Notes under the pieces: model-generated
Databases searched by the model: none
Told to the model about the DNA's origin: nothing
What the model saw: the letters and a program-made list of their open reading frames with translations, nothing else
In this document: piece after piece, positions 36,043-49,091 of the stretch
How the letters are laid out: each line of letters starts with the position of its first letter
How positions within the stretch are numbered: the stretch's first letter is position 1
Position numbers and translations under genes: made by a program
Source of the DNA: Sphingomonas trueperi
GTDB taxonomy: Bacteria > Pseudomonadota > Alphaproteobacteria > Sphingomonadales > Sphingomonadaceae
Assembly: GCF_011927635.1 (NCBI RefSeq)
Contig: NZ_JAATJB010000007.1
Location: 124,001 to 188,000, forward strand
DNA: 64,000 nt
Direction: 5' to 3'

Positions 36043-36567
36043 CTATTTGCGGCAATCCTCCACCACCCGCAGGATCTCCGGCCAGGCCGGAATCACCAGC
36101 ACCGGCAGGCCGCCCCCCTCGATCACGAACCGCCCGCGGCTGAAGCCAAGCGCGTCGAGAAAGCCGTCGTTCGCCGCAAAGGTCATGGCGATCATGCCGG
36201 ATGCGCCGATGTCGGGCGTGGCGGGGATGGCCCGCACGGCGCTGGTGGTGCGCAGCGTAAGCGTCGTCGGCGCTTTGCCGGTACGCGACAGCGTCACGCG
36301 GCGCGCCGCCAGATCGCAGCGCAGGGTGGCGAGCGGCGCGCCACCAGCGACGCCGTAGGTAGCGCTGCCGGCCCGATAGCGCCAGTCGCCGGGCGTGAGC
36401 GGCCAGTCACGCCAGTCCGCCCCGCGCGTCGGAGCGGGCGGCGGCGGCGCGGGTGCAGGCACAGGCAGCGGCCGGGGCGCAGATGCGGGTGGCGGCGTGG
36501 AGGGAGCGGGCACGCAGCCGGCGAGCGCGATGAGGCCGACGCCGGCGAACAGGGAAAGCAAACGCAT
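36043..36567 (-). CDS. Putative lipoprotein of unknown function
   Basis: This 174-aa protein begins MRLLSLFAGVGLIALAGC, a lipoprotein signal with lipobox LAGC (Cys18). A Pro/Ala-rich tether follows, from about residue 20 to 50. The folded part has WRDWPLTPGDWRY and beta-strand patterns (TYGVAGGAPLATLRCDLAARRV). ATG 36567 begins the signal sequence; twelve upstream in-frame codons are unlikely. I recognise no named family. It is a single gene, with the HigA-like gene ending about 90 bp upstream. Confidence 0.75.
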   Translation of the reverse strand: MRLLSLFAGVGLIALAGCVPAPSTPPPASAPRPLPVPAPAPPPPAPTRGADWRDWPLTPGDWRYRAGSATYGVAGGAPLATLRCDLAARRVTLSRTGKAPTTLTLRTTSAVRAIPATPDIGASGMIAMTFAANDGFLDALGFSRGRFVIEGGGLPVLVIPAWPEILRVVEDCRK

Positions 36568-36657
36568 GGCCGGGCTTATGGACGCGTGCGGGGGGCGGCT
36601 CAACCTGCGGCTGCAGCGATCACGACGGAACGCAAGCTGGCGGCGATGCGTGGGGCG

Positions 36658-36972
36658 TCAGGCGGCGCGAGGGACGATCCGATCGAGCGCGCCGTTCATG
36701 GCGCGTCTGGCTTCTTCGAGATCGAAGTCCATCTGCAGACCGAGGAAAAAGCCCTCTGACATGCGGAGATAGCGCGTCAGGCGCAGATCGGCGTTGGCAT
36801 CGACAGGCGCGTCCCCCGCGACAACCGCAGCCAGCTTCACCGGATCGAGACCGGTACCGGCTGCCAGCTCTACCAGTGGGAGGTCGGCGCCGACGAGAAA
36901 CGCCTCACGCAGGACGTCCCCCGGGTGGACATTGTCCAGCCGGCCATAGTCAGGCGGCAAAGCGGGCCGCAT
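36658..36972 (-). CDS. higA: HigA-type XRE antitoxin-like protein
   Basis: This 104-aa protein has a HigA-like helix-turn-helix: VHPGDVLREAFLVGADLPLV, then ELAAGTGLDPVKLAAVVAGD, and the family ending ADLRLTRYLRMSEGFFLGLQ followed by DFDLEEARR. HigA binds and neutralises HigB and represses its operon. Here no higB is present. Instead the gene overlaps the upstream hicB-like gene by 23 bp on the same strand. It therefore probably supplies DNA binding for the HicA/HicB pair. The turn region is divergent, so DNA binding needs testing. Confidence 0.78.
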   Translation of the reverse strand: MRPALPPDYGRLDNVHPGDVLREAFLVGADLPLVELAAGTGLDPVKLAAVVAGDAPVDANADLRLTRYLRMSEGFFLGLQMDFDLEEARRAMNGALDRIVPRAA

Positions 36973-37183
36973 AGATTGCAGGTCGATAGCGCGGTTCCGG
37001 TATCGGCAACCCGTTTGCCCGCGCTGCCTCAATCCACCCGTCGATCGCTTCCCGAACATTGGCAAGCGCAAGTTCGGGCGTGTCGCCATGCGTCGTGCAA
37101 TAACGCAGGTCCGGAACATCGGCGATCCAGCACCCATCCTCGTCCGACCATAGAAGATTGATGTGATAATGCGGCGCGCTCAT
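36950..37183 (-). CDS. hicB: HicB-type antitoxin, short form without C-terminal DNA-binding domain
   Basis: This 77-aa protein has the HicB partial-RNase-H fold pattern: INLLWSDEDGCWIADVPDL, GDTPELALANVREAIDGWIE and GLPIPEP. Classical HicB proteins carry an additional C-terminal HTH or RHH domain, which is absent. It overlaps hicA by 4 bp upstream and the HigA-type gene by 23 bp downstream, giving a three-gene unit. It should bind and inhibit HicA. Confidence 0.85.
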   Translation of the reverse strand: MSAPHYHINLLWSDEDGCWIADVPDLRYCTTHGDTPELALANVREAIDGWIEAARANGLPIPEPRYRPAIYAARFAA

Positions 37184-37434
37184 TCTTCCATACTCAGCCC
37201 GAACTCAGCCACCATAGCAAGAAACTGGCGCACCTGATAGCGCTTGGCGTCCTTGCCATCGGGTTGAACGGTCAAAACGAACGGCACCGCCGGGTGGACA
37301 TATTGGCGATGGCTGCCCTTGGTGCGATCCAGAATGAAGCCGAACGCCTCCAGCAGGCGCTCGAAGTCCCGGAATGCGAGCGCGGCACGCGGATCGCTGA
37401 GTAACTGCGCATAAAGCTTAGAAATGCGGACCAT
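37180..37434 (-). CDS. hicA: HicA-type mRNA interferase toxin (YcfA family)
   Basis: This 84-aa protein has the HicA double-stranded-RNA-binding-like fold pattern, with FRDFERLLEAFGFILDRTKG followed by SHRQYVHP containing the catalytic His42. HicA toxins cleave mRNA independently of the ribosome. It is longer than the common 60-aa form, with an N-terminal helix (SKLYAQLLSDPRAALAFRD). ATG 37434 is chosen; TTG 37452 in frame is possible. It is first in a hicA-hicB-higA run, with its stop overlapping the hicB start. Confidence 0.85.
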   Translation of the reverse strand: MVRISKLYAQLLSDPRAALAFRDFERLLEAFGFILDRTKGSHRQYVHPAVPFVLTVQPDGKDAKRYQVRQFLAMVAEFGLSMEE

Positions 37435-37443
37435 GGCTCGCTC

Positions 37444-37462
37444 ACTCGTCAAATAGGCGAGT
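37444..37462. promoter_or_regulatory. Inverted repeat upstream of hicA, candidate operator
   Basis: ACTCG (37444-37448) and CGAGT (37458-37462) form a perfect 5-bp inverted repeat with a 9-nt spacer, 10 bp upstream of the hicA ATG. Its position fits autorepression of the toxin-antitoxin operon, possibly by the HigA-type protein. A chance match is possible at this length. Confidence 0.35.
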
Positions 37463-37515
37463 CACTCAATAATGCTGAACACGCGCGAAAAGCGAGAGCC
37501 AAACCGTTCGCTACC

Positions 37516-39711
37516 CTACCCCCGCCGCGGCCCGCCGAACTTGGTCTTGGTCTGCTTGCCGAACCGCGTCTTGCGCGTACCCGGCTTGCCTTCGTTGCTC
37601 CGCCCCATCACCGGCGCCTTGCGCTCGCCCTCGGGGAGTCCAAGTTCCTCCGCTTCCAGCGCGCGGATCTCGTCGCGCAGGCGGCCGGCTTCCTCGAACT
37701 CCAGGTTCGCCGCCGCGTCGCGCATCTTCTTTTCGAGTTCTTCGATATAGCCGCGCAGATTGTGGCCGACCATGTGCGGGCGGTCGGCATCGATCTCCAC
37801 CGTCACCCCGTCCTTCGAGGCGACATGGGCGATGATGTCGCCGATATTCTTCTTGACCGTCTCCGGCGTGATCCCGTGTTCGAGATTGTACGCCATCTGC
37901 TTCTCGCGGCGGCGGCCGGTTTCGGCGAGCGCGCGTTCCATGCTGCCGGTCATGCGATCGGCATAAAGGATCACCCGCCCCTCGACGTTGCGCGCGGCGC
38001 GGCCGATCGTTTGGATCAGCGAGGTCTCGGAACGCAGAAAGCCTTCCTTGTCGGCATCGAGGATCGCGACCAGCCCGCATTCGGGGATGTCGAGCCCCTC
38101 GCGCAGCAGGTTGATGCCGATCAGCACGTCGTACACGCCCATGCGCAGGTCGCGGATCAGTTCGATGCGCTCCAGCGTCTCGGTGTCCGAGTGCATGTAG
38201 CGGACCTTCACGCCCGCCTCATGCATGTACTCGGTCAGGTCCTCGGCCATGCGCTTGGTGAGCGTGGTGACGAGCGTGCGATAGCCCTTGGCCGCGGTCG
38301 CCTTGCACTCCTGGATCAGGTCCTGCACCTGTTCCTCGACCGGGCGGATCTCCACCGGCGGATCGATCAGCCCGGTCGGGCGGATCACCTGCTCGACGAA
38401 CACGCCGCCGGTGCGCTCCATCTCCCAGTCGCCGGGGGTGGCCGAGACATAGGTGGTCTGCGGCCGCATCGCGTCCCATTCGTTGAAGCGCAGCGGCCGG
38501 TTGTCGATCGCGCTCGGCAGCCGGAAGCCGTATTCGGCGAGCGTCAATTTGCGCTTGTGGTCGCCGCGCGACATGCCGTTGATCTGGCCGATCGTCTGGT
38601 GGCTCTCGTCGACGAAGAGCAGTGCGTTTTCGGGCAGATATTCGAACAAGGTGGGCGGCGGTTCGCCGGGCAGGCGGCCGGTGAGGAAGCGGCTGTAATT
38701 CTCGATGCCCGCGCAGGAGCCGGTGGCCGCAATCATCTCCAGGTCGAAATTGGTGCGCTGCTCCAGCCGCTGCAGCTCCAGCAGCTTGCCCTCGGCTTCC
38801 AGTTCCTTGAGCCGCTCGGTCAGCTCGTGGCGGATCGCCTCCATCGCCTGCTTCAGCGTCGGCCCCGGCGTGACGTAGTGGCTGTTGGCATAGACGCGGA
38901 CATAGTCGAGGCTCGCCACCTTCTTGCCGGTCAGCGGATCGAACTCGACGATCTCCTCGATCTCGTCGCCGAAGAAGCTGATCCGCCAGGCGGTATCCTC
39001 ATAGTGCGAGGGGAACAGCTCGAGGTTGTCGCCACGCACGCGGAAGGCGCCGCGCCCGAAGGCGGCGTCGTTGCGCTTGTACTGGAGGGCCACCAGCTTG
39101 CGGATGATCTCGCGCTGGTCGACCACCTGGCCCTTCTTCAGGTCGAAGATCATCGCCGAATAGGTCTCGACCGAGCCGATACCATAGAGGCACGAGACCG
39201 AGGCGACGATGATCACGTCGTCCCGCTCGAGCAGCGATCGGGTCGCGGCGTGGCGCATCCGGTCGATCGCCTCGTTGATCGAGCTCTCCTTCTCGATATA
39301 GGTGTCCGAGCGCGGCACATAGGCCTCGGGCTGGTAGTAATCGTAATAGCTGACGAAATATTCGACCGCGTTTTCGGGGAAGAAGCTCTTGAACTCGCCA
39401 TAGAGCTGCGCGGCGAGGATCTTGTTGGGCGCGAGGATCAGCGCGGGGCGCTGCAGTTCCTCGATCACCTTTGCCATCGTATAGGTTTTGCCAGACCCGG
39501 TGACGCCGAGCAGCACCTGGTCGCGCTCGCCCGCCAGCGCCTGCTCGACCAGCTCCGGAATCGCGAAGCGCTGATCGCCCGAGGGCTGGTAATCGGAGAC
39601 GAGCTTGAACTTCTTGCCGCCCTCCGCCTTTTCCGGGCGCTGCGGGCGGTGGGGGATGAAGGCCTGCCCCGTTTCGGGCTCGGCAAGGTTGGTCCGGATC
39701 TGGATCGCCAT
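37516..39711 (-). CDS. uvrB: Excinuclease ABC subunit UvrB
   Basis: This 731-aa DNA helicase-like subunit of nucleotide excision repair has Walker [19 protein letters not shown], the beta-hairpin region [20 protein letters not shown], and helicase motifs [17 protein letters not shown] and QTIGRAARN. The C-terminal UvrC-binding (UVR) motif is in [23 protein letters not shown] 39711 gives the standard start ([12 protein letters not shown]). A C-terminal basic tail ([16 protein letters not shown]) is typical for sphingomonads. Confidence 0.97.
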   Translation of the reverse strand: MAIQIRTNLAEPETGQAFIPHRPQRPEKAEGGKKFKLVSDYQPSGDQRFAIPELVEQALAGERDQVLLGVTGSGKTYTMAKVIEELQRPALILAPNKILAAQLYGEFKSFFPENAVEYFVSYYDYYQPEAYVPRSDTYIEKESSINEAIDRMRHAATRSLLERDDVIIVASVSCLYGIGSVETYSAMIFDLKKGQVVDQREIIRKLVALQYKRNDAAFGRGAFRVRGDNLELFPSHYEDTAWRISFFGDEIEEIVEFDPLTGKKVASLDYVRVYANSHYVTPGPTLKQAMEAIRHELTERLKELEAEGKLLELQRLEQRTNFDLEMIAATGSCAGIENYSRFLTGRLPGEPPPTLFEYLPENALLFVDESHQTIGQINGMSRGDHKRKLTLAEYGFRLPSAIDNRPLRFNEWDAMRPQTTYVSATPGDWEMERTGGVFVEQVIRPTGLIDPPVEIRPVEEQVQDLIQECKATAAKGYRTLVTTLTKRMAEDLTEYMHEAGVKVRYMHSDTETLERIELIRDLRMGVYDVLIGINLLREGLDIPECGLVAILDADKEGFLRSETSLIQTIGRAARNVEGRVILYADRMTGSMERALAETGRRREKQMAYNLEHGITPETVKKNIGDIIAHVASKDGVTVEIDADRPHMVGHNLRGYIEELEKKMRDAAANLEFEEAGRLRDEIRALEAEELGLPEGERKAPVMGRSNEGKPGTRKTRFGKQTKTKFGGPRRG

Positions 39712-39774
39712 GGCCGGAATATGGGGTGCGGGGCGCCGTCTGAAAAGCGGCCTTTCGACCAAGAACTTGGGCGA

Positions 39775-40230
39775 TCAGGGTGTTGGCCGGTACGCGATGC
39801 GCCACATCGCAAGGCCGATGCCGCCCGCGAACAGTGCCACCGCCATCGCTTGGGCGAGCTTGAACGCCAGCCCCAGCAGCCAGCTGCGCGTGTCGATCGG
39901 CGCCAGGCTGAACAGGCCGCCGCCGCTCTGCGCGCCGACGAACAGGCCGAGCGCGAGCAATCCCGTCACCCCGGCGGCATAGCGCCCTCGGCGCAGCCCG
40001 ATCGCATGCAGCAGCAACCAGATCGGCCCGCCCACCGCGGCGAGCGCCAGTCCGGCGAACAAAGTCCCGATCGCCCAGCCTGCCAGCAGCGCCAGCGGCG
40101 CACGCTGCCCCGCCGCGATCAGCAGCATCAGGATCAGCAGCCCACCCAGGCCGCTTCCGGCGACCAGCGCCTTCGCGATCTGCCCGCCGCTCGTTTCAAG
40201 ATGGCGCCCCGCGCCAATATCGTCGTGCAT
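39775..40230 (-). CDS. Small integral membrane protein of unknown function
   Basis: This 151-aa protein has four hydrophobic segments (GLGGLLILMLLIAAG, LLAGWAIGTLFAGLALAAVG, YAAGVTGLLALGLFVGA, AMAVALFAGGIGLAMWRI). The start MHDDIGAGRHLETSGGQIAK is cytoplasmic-looking. It has no recognised family. It lies between uvrB and the MBL-fold gene on the same strand, and could be cotranscribed with either. Confidence 0.65.
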   Translation of the reverse strand: MHDDIGAGRHLETSGGQIAKALVAGSGLGGLLILMLLIAAGQRAPLALLAGWAIGTLFAGLALAAVGGPIWLLLHAIGLRRGRYAAGVTGLLALGLFVGAQSGGGLFSLAPIDTRSWLLGLAFKLAQAMAVALFAGGIGLAMWRIAYRPTP

Positions 40231-40281
40231 CCGTCCCCGCCCCTCGCTCCTTCTTAGGAACGGTTGCGAAGCGTCTCAACC

Positions 40282-43635
<3,354 letters not shown>

Positions 43636-43781
43636 TGCCTTTTTGCAACGCACCATAGTGGAACGTTGCACACATATTGACTGTCACAATTCCGCAATCA
43701 AAGCCAAGCAGGGGGGCAACCAGACAGATGGCGTGCAAAGCGCCACGACTGGTAGCCACAGGCTAAAAAAGGGAACTCTCG

Positions 43782-46700
43782 ATGCGAACGCACTATCTTG
43801 CAGGCGTGGCCGCTGCCGCGCTGCTCATTCCGGTTGCAGCACACGCGCAGGAAACGACCTCGACGATTCGCGGCACGGTGACCGCCAACGGCGCGCCGGT
43901 TGCCGATGCGACCATCGTCACCATCCACGTGCCGTCGGGCACGCGTTCGCAGGCGAAGACCGACGCGCAGGGCAACTTCACCGTCGCCGGTCTCCGCACG
44001 GGTGGCCCCTACACGGTGGAAGTGACGAGCTCGGCCGGCAACCAGACCGTCACCGACATCTACACCCTCGTCCAGCAGGCCTATGCGCTGCCGATCGAGC
44101 TGAGCGCCGACACCGGCAGCGAGATCGTCGTCACCGCCTCGACCATCAAGGGCGCCGGCATCACCTCGAACGGTCCGTCGACCGTCCTCGACGCGGTGCA
44201 GATCGGCAAGGTCGCCTCGGTCAACCGCGACATCCGCGACATCCAGCGCCGCGACCCGTTCGCTGCGGCCGACATCTCGAACAACGGTGACCGTGGCGGC
44301 GCGATTTCGTTCGCCGGCGTCAACCCGCGCTTCAACCGCTTCACCATCAACGGCGTGACCGTCGGCGACACCTTCGGCCTCAACCAGGACGCCAGCCCGA
44401 ACATCCGCGGCCCGGTGCCCTTCGACGCGCTCGCCCAGGTCTCCGTCTCGGTCGCCCCCTATGACTTCCGCCAGAGCGGCTTCCAAGGCGGTGCGATCGA
44501 CACCGTGCTCAAGTCGGGCACCAACGAGTTCCACGGCACCGGCTTCTACTCGCAGAATACCGACGGCCTGAGTGGCACGAAGATCGGTAACACCGTCTTC
44601 AACCGCCCGAAGTTCAAGTCGGAAACCTATGGCGCCACGCTGAGCGGCCCGATCCTCAAGGATCGCCTGTTCTTCATGGTCTCGGGTGAGCGCAACACCG
44701 ATCCGCGGCCCTATTCGACCCAGGTCTCGTCGTACCCGAACCCGGCCCTCCTCACCACCGCGATCAACGACATCAGCGCGATCGCCAAGAACAGCTACAG
44801 CATCGAACCGGGCACCGCGCTGTCGATCAACGACCGCAAGGACGAGAAGATCGTCGGCCGTATCGACTGGAACGTCACGACGGGCCAGAAGCTGTCCTTC
44901 TCGTACGTCAATTCGTACAACGTGCAGGGCAGCCAGAACAACACCAGCACCTCGAGCACGACCTACGGCCTCAGCACCAATGCCTATGCGCTGAGCGAGC
45001 TGCTCCGCGCCGGCATCCTCCAGCTGAACTCCGACTGGACCAGCAATTTCTCGACCGAAGCGCGCCTGATCTACCGCTGGACCCGCCGCGGCCAGGAGCC
45101 GTTCGGCGGCCGTCCGAACGGCCAGCTGGGCGTGTGCGACGACGCGGTGTCCACCGCTGCATCGTCGGCCACTGCCTGCGGTAGCGGCATTCCGACCGTG
45201 TATTTCGGCCCGGACAATTCGCGGCAGACCAACGAGCTGTTCTACGACACCTGGGCCGGCTCGTTCGCGACCCGCTACCAGACCGGCAACCACGAAATCC
45301 GCGCACTGATCGACGTCACCCAGAACCGCACGTTCAACAACTTCGTGCAGAACAGCCTGGGCAGCTGGTATTTCGACTCGATTGCCGACTTCCAGGCGCG
45401 TCGTGCGAACAGCGTGACCTATGCGGGCATCATCGGCGGCGGCAGCAGCGCCGCAGCGGATTTCCACTACACCGCCTATACGCTGGGCGCACAGGATGAC
45501 TGGCAGGTGACGGATGCACTCCGCGTCACTGCGGGTATGCGCTACACCATGTACGGCATGCGCGACGTACCGACGCTGAATCCCTACTTCACCCAGCGCT
45601 ACGGCTTCTCCAATCTCAAGACCTACAAGGGTCTCGACCAGTTCGAGCCGCGCCTGAGCTTCGAGTACAAGCCGGCTGCCAAGCCTTACAGCTTCCGCGG
45701 CGGCGCGGGCATCTTCGGCGGCGGTTCGCCCGACATCTATCTGTCGAACAGCTTCTCGAACACCATCACCACCAACTCGCTGACCATTCAGCGCGACGCG
45801 TCCTGCAACACCGCGGGCTCGCTCTGCGACATCGCGCTCAACAACGTCACCGGCAAGGCCCCGGCTGCGCTGATCGCCGCCGCGTCCAACGTGACGGGCA
45901 GCACCTCGCTGCCGCGCACCAACACCGGCGCGATCGCTCCGGGCTTCCACCTGCCGCGTTCGCTCAAGGCGACGCTGTCGGGTGACCTGAACCTGTGGGG
46001 CTTCAACTTCGGCGCCGACTATTACTACTCGAACACGCTCGACACGCCGGTGTTCGTCGATGCGCGCTCGGTGGTGGTCGGCACGCTGCCGGACGGCCGT
46101 CCGCGCTACAACGGCCTGCTCGGCTTCTCCGACAACAACTACGACATCCTGGTCACCAGCGCGCACAAGGGCCGCTCGCACATCGGCGTGATCCGCTTCG
46201 ACAAGAAGTTCGACTGGGGCCTGTCGTTCGGCGGCAGCTACACGCTGCAGGACGTCCGCGACGTCGGCAACGCCACGTCGTCGACGATCAACTCGAACTA
46301 TCGCAACCAGTTCTTCGCCGATCCGAACTTCCCGGTCCTCGGCACCTCCAGCGATCAGATCAAGTGGGCGTACAAGTATAACATCGGCTTCGATCACGCC
46401 TTCTTCGGCGACTATCGCACCGTGATCCAGCTGTTCGGCGAAACCCGCGCGGGACGTCCGTACAGCTACACGATGCGCGACTCGGCGGCGAACCGCACCG
46501 ACGTGTTCGGCACCGTCCTCACCGGCGGCACCACCAACACCAACCTGCTGTACGTGCCGAAGGCGGGAACCGACGCGATCGTCCAGTACGACAGCGACGC
46601 GACCAAGAATGCGCTGGAAGCACTGATCAACAACAGCGCGCTGAAGAACTATCGCGGCCAGATCGCGCCGAAGAACATCGCCCGCAACCGCGCCTTCACG

Positions 46701-47039
46701 CAGATCGACATCCACCTCGAGCAGGAAATCCCGACCTTCGTGGGCCGTTCGCGTCTGTCGGTGTTCGCTGACATCAACAACCTGCCGAACCTGCTGAACA
46801 AGAACTGGGGCGGCCTGCGCCAGTTCGGCTTCCCGTACGCGGCCTCGGTCGTGACGGTGAACTGCGTCACCGCCGCGGGCGCGGTGGTGCCGGCAGGCAC
46901 CGCGATCGGCACGGCGGCCAACCCGGCCAATGGCTGCGCCAAGTACCAGTATTCCAGCTACCAGGCGCCGAACGACTCTGCCGTCAACTTCAACGGCTCG
47001 TTCTACGCCATCCGCGTCGGCGCCCGCTTCACCTTCTAA
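43782..47039 (+). CDS. TonB-dependent receptor, Oar-like, with N-terminal carboxypeptidase-regulatory domain
   Basis: This 1085-aa outer-membrane protein has a signal peptide (RTHYLAGVAAAALLIPVAAHA) and a carboxypeptidase-regulatory-like beta domain (STIRGTVTANGAPVADATI, residues about 26-105). A plug follows (IRDIQRRDPFAAADISNNGD, FNRFTINGVTVGD), then a long barrel ending in the aromatic FYAIRVGARFTF. This is the Oar/OmpA-type TonB receptor pattern, common in sphingomonads for uptake of large substrates. The ligand is unknown. A strong terminator follows, separating it from the LytS/LytTR pair. Codon use (GCG, CGC, GAC) looks like a highly expressed gene. Confidence 0.92.
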   Translation: MRTHYLAGVAAAALLIPVAAHAQETTSTIRGTVTANGAPVADATIVTIHVPSGTRSQAKTDAQGNFTVAGLRTGGPYTVEVTSSAGNQTVTDIYTLVQQAYALPIELSADTGSEIVVTASTIKGAGITSNGPSTVLDAVQIGKVASVNRDIRDIQRRDPFAAADISNNGDRGGAISFAGVNPRFNRFTINGVTVGDTFGLNQDASPNIRGPVPFDALAQVSVSVAPYDFRQSGFQGGAIDTVLKSGTNEFHGTGFYSQNTDGLSGTKIGNTVFNRPKFKSETYGATLSGPILKDRLFFMVSGERNTDPRPYSTQVSSYPNPALLTTAINDISAIAKNSYSIEPGTALSINDRKDEKIVGRIDWNVTTGQKLSFSYVNSYNVQGSQNNTSTSSTTYGLSTNAYALSELLRAGILQLNSDWTSNFSTEARLIYRWTRRGQEPFGGRPNGQLGVCDDAVSTAASSATACGSGIPTVYFGPDNSRQTNELFYDTWAGSFATRYQTGNHEIRALIDVTQNRTFNNFVQNSLGSWYFDSIADFQARRANSVTYAGIIGGGSSAAADFHYTAYTLGAQDDWQVTDALRVTAGMRYTMYGMRDVPTLNPYFTQRYGFSNLKTYKGLDQFEPRLSFEYKPAAKPYSFRGGAGIFGGGSPDIYLSNSFSNTITTNSLTIQRDASCNTAGSLCDIALNNVTGKAPAALIAAASNVTGSTSLPRTNTGAIAPGFHLPRSLKATLSGDLNLWGFNFGADYYYSNTLDTPVFVDARSVVVGTLPDGRPRYNGLLGFSDNNYDILVTSAHKGRSHIGVIRFDKKFDWGLSFGGSYTLQDVRDVGNATSSTINSNYRNQFFADPNFPVLGTSSDQIKWAYKYNIGFDHAFFGDYRTVIQLFGETRAGRPYSYTMRDSAANRTDVFGTVLTGGTTNTNLLYVPKAGTDAIVQYDSDATKNALEALINNSALKNYRGQIAPKNIARNRAFTQIDIHLEQEIPTFVGRSRLSVFADINNLPNLLNKNWGGLRQFGFPYAASVVTVNCVTAAGAVVPAGTAIGTAANPANGCAKYQYSSYQAPNDSAVNFNGSFYAIRVGARFTF

Positions 47040-47062
47040 GCGGCACGACCGACCCTTTCGAA

Positions 47063-47098
47063 ATGCCGGGCGCTCCCCAAGCGCCCGGCATTTTTTTT
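47063..47098 (+). terminator. Strong intrinsic terminator after the TonB receptor gene
   Basis: ATGCCGGGCGC (47063-47073) pairs perfectly with GCGCCCGGCAT (47081-47091) around a 7-nt loop, followed by an eight-T run (47091-47098). It is the clearest Rho-independent terminator in the window. It lies 24 bp after the receptor stop and 34 bp before the sensor kinase start. Confidence 0.93.
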
Positions 47099-47131
47099 GC
47101 CCCCTCGCCGTCCCGATGGTACAGGCGCAGC

Positions 47132-48271
47132 GTGGCAAAGACTTCGCTTCCGCAGACCAACACCCGGACCTTGGGCCTTTCCAAGCCCGATCTGTTTTCG
47201 CGTCCCTTCTTCGAAGACAAGGGCCGGGCCTTCTGGATTCTCCAGGCGACCGGCTGGAGCGGCTATCTGCTGCTGCGCTCGGTATCTTCGATCTCGAACG
47301 GATTTTCGGTCGAGGGGCTGATCAAGGCGATCATCGAGGCGATCGTCGGCTATTGCCTGACGCTGCTGCTCTCCGCGCTCTACGGTTTCTACCGCCGGCT
47401 GCCGCGCATCCCGGCAGTGCTGCTAACCCTCGCCACGCTGGGGGCCGCGACGCTGATCTATGCGGTGCTGGAGGCCTTCACCTATTCGTTCACCGCAGCC
47501 GAGGCCGGGATCACCGTCGCCCGCGTGATCGGCTACAGCTTCCTCACCTTCACGGTGCTGGCGGGCTGGTCGGCGCTCTATTTCGGGATCAATTTCTACC
47601 TGATCGTCGAGCAGCAGATCGACCAGATGCAGATCCTGGAGAACCAGGCCTCCAGCGCCCAGTTGGCGATGCTGCGCTACCAGCTCAACCCGCATTTCCT
47701 GTTCAACACGCTCAATTCGATCTCGACGCTGGTGCTGCTCAAGCAGACCGAAAAGGCGAACATCATGCTGTCGCGCCTTTCCTCCTTCCTGCGCTACACG
47801 CTAGCCAACGAGCCGACCGCGCACGTCACGCTGGCGCAGGAGATCGAGACGCTGAAGCTCTACCTCGAGATCGAGAAGATGCGCTTCGACGAACGGCTGC
47901 GGATGCATTTCGATCTCGATCCGCGCGTCGCCAAGGGCCGGCTGCCGTCGCTGCTGCTCCAGCCGCTGGTCGAAAACGCGATCAAATATGCCGTCAGCAC
48001 ACAGGAGGACGGCGCCGACATCATCGTTTCGGCTCGGCTCACCGGCGATAGGGTGCAGATCGCCGTGTCCGATACGGGTCCGGGATTGATCGAAGCGCGT
48101 CCACGGCCGACGCTCTCTACCGGCGTGGGGCTCGCCAATATTCGGGAACGGCTGGTTCAGGCTTTCGGGCCTGACCATCGTTTCGAGACGCGAACGAAAC
48201 CTGGGGAAGGTTTCAGCGTTGAGATCGAAATACCGTTCCAGCTAGAGGAACCGAACCGAGAGGCCGCATGA
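47132..48271 (+). CDS. LytS-type sensor histidine kinase
   Basis: This 379-aa kinase begins with a GTG at 47132. It has about four membrane segments (residues 45-165), a short coiled stretch (QQIDQMQILENQASSAQLAM), and the His_kinase domain with LRYQLNPHFLFNTLNSIST (phospho-His). The ATP-binding half has PLVENAIKYAVS and GVGLANIRERL. It partners the LytTR regulator, with a 4-bp ATGA overlap. The signal is unknown. Being directly after an Oar-like receptor gene suggests, but does not prove, a link to envelope sensing. Confidence 0.9.
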   Translation: MAKTSLPQTNTRTLGLSKPDLFSRPFFEDKGRAFWILQATGWSGYLLLRSVSSISNGFSVEGLIKAIIEAIVGYCLTLLLSALYGFYRRLPRIPAVLLTLATLGAATLIYAVLEAFTYSFTAAEAGITVARVIGYSFLTFTVLAGWSALYFGINFYLIVEQQIDQMQILENQASSAQLAMLRYQLNPHFLFNTLNSISTLVLLKQTEKANIMLSRLSSFLRYTLANEPTAHVTLAQEIETLKLYLEIEKMRFDERLRMHFDLDPRVAKGRLPSLLLQPLVENAIKYAVSTQEDGADIIVSARLTGDRVQIAVSDTGPGLIEARPRPTLSTGVGLANIRERLVQAFGPDHRFETRTKPGEGFSVEIEIPFQLEEPNREAA

Positions 48272-49071
48272 CCATCCGTACCATCCTCGTTGACGACGAA
48301 TCCCTGGCGATTCAGGGGCTCGAGCTCCGGCTGCAGGAGCATGAGGATGTCGAAATCATCGACAAATGCTCCAATGGCCGCGAAGCCATCCGATCAATCA
48401 AGACGCACAAGCCAGACCTCGTTTTTCTCGACATCCAGATGCCGGGGTTCGACGGGTTCTCGGTGATCCAGGGGCTGATGGAAGTCGAGCCGCCGCTGTT
48501 CGTCTTCGTCACCGCCTATTCAGACCATGCCATCCGCGCCTTCGAGGCGCAGGCAGTGGACTATCTCATGAAGCCGGTGGAGCCCTCGCGGCTCGCCGAC
48601 ACGCTCGACCGCGTCCGCCAGCGCCTCACCGAGAAGCGCGGCGTGGAGGAAGTGGAAAAGCTGAAGGAAGTGCTCGCCGAAGTGGCGCCGGATGCGGTGG
48701 ACGACATCGCCACCGGTGACGGCACCGAGCCGGCCTCCAGCCGCTTCGAGAAGCTGATCAACATCAAGGATCGCGGCCAGATCTTCCGCGTCGACGTCGA
48801 CACGATCGAGCGGATCGACGCCGCCGGCGATTACATGTGCATCTATACCGGCGACAACACGCTGATCCTGCGCGAGACGATGAAGGATCTGGAGAAGCGG
48901 CTCGATCCGCGCCGCTTCCAGCGCGTCCACCGCTCGACCATCGTCAATCTCGACCTGGTCCGTCAGGTGAAGCCGCACACCAATGGCGAATGCTTCCTGG
49001 TGCTCAACTCGGGCGCGCAGGTGAAGGTGTCGCGCTCCTACCGCGACGTGGTGGCGCGCTTCGTCCACTGA
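48268..49071 (+). CDS. LytTR-family response regulator
   Basis: This 267-aa regulator has a receiver domain (residues 1-120) with acidic DDE near residue 9, the phospho-Asp in DLVFLDIQMPGFDG near residue 56 and the Lys in YLMKPVEP. The C-terminal LytTR DNA-binding domain spans about residues 165-267 (IERIDAAGDYMCIYTGDNTL, FQRVHRSTIVNLDLV). It is the cognate partner of the overlapping LytS-type kinase. Targets cannot be inferred. Confidence 0.93.
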   Translation: MTIRTILVDDESLAIQGLELRLQEHEDVEIIDKCSNGREAIRSIKTHKPDLVFLDIQMPGFDGFSVIQGLMEVEPPLFVFVTAYSDHAIRAFEAQAVDYLMKPVEPSRLADTLDRVRQRLTEKRGVEEVEKLKEVLAEVAPDAVDDIATGDGTEPASSRFEKLINIKDRGQIFRVDVDTIERIDAAGDYMCIYTGDNTLILRETMKDLEKRLDPRRFQRVHRSTIVNLDLVRQVKPHTNGECFLVLNSGAQVKVSRSYRDVVARFVH

Positions 49072-49091
49072 GGCACCGACCGGGCGGCCCC

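Noticed and set aside
43698..47138. Minus-strand 1146-codon frame opposite the TonB receptor
   Set aside because: Its long openness comes from strong codon bias of the receptor gene. It is Arg/Val/Glu-rich low complexity without motifs.
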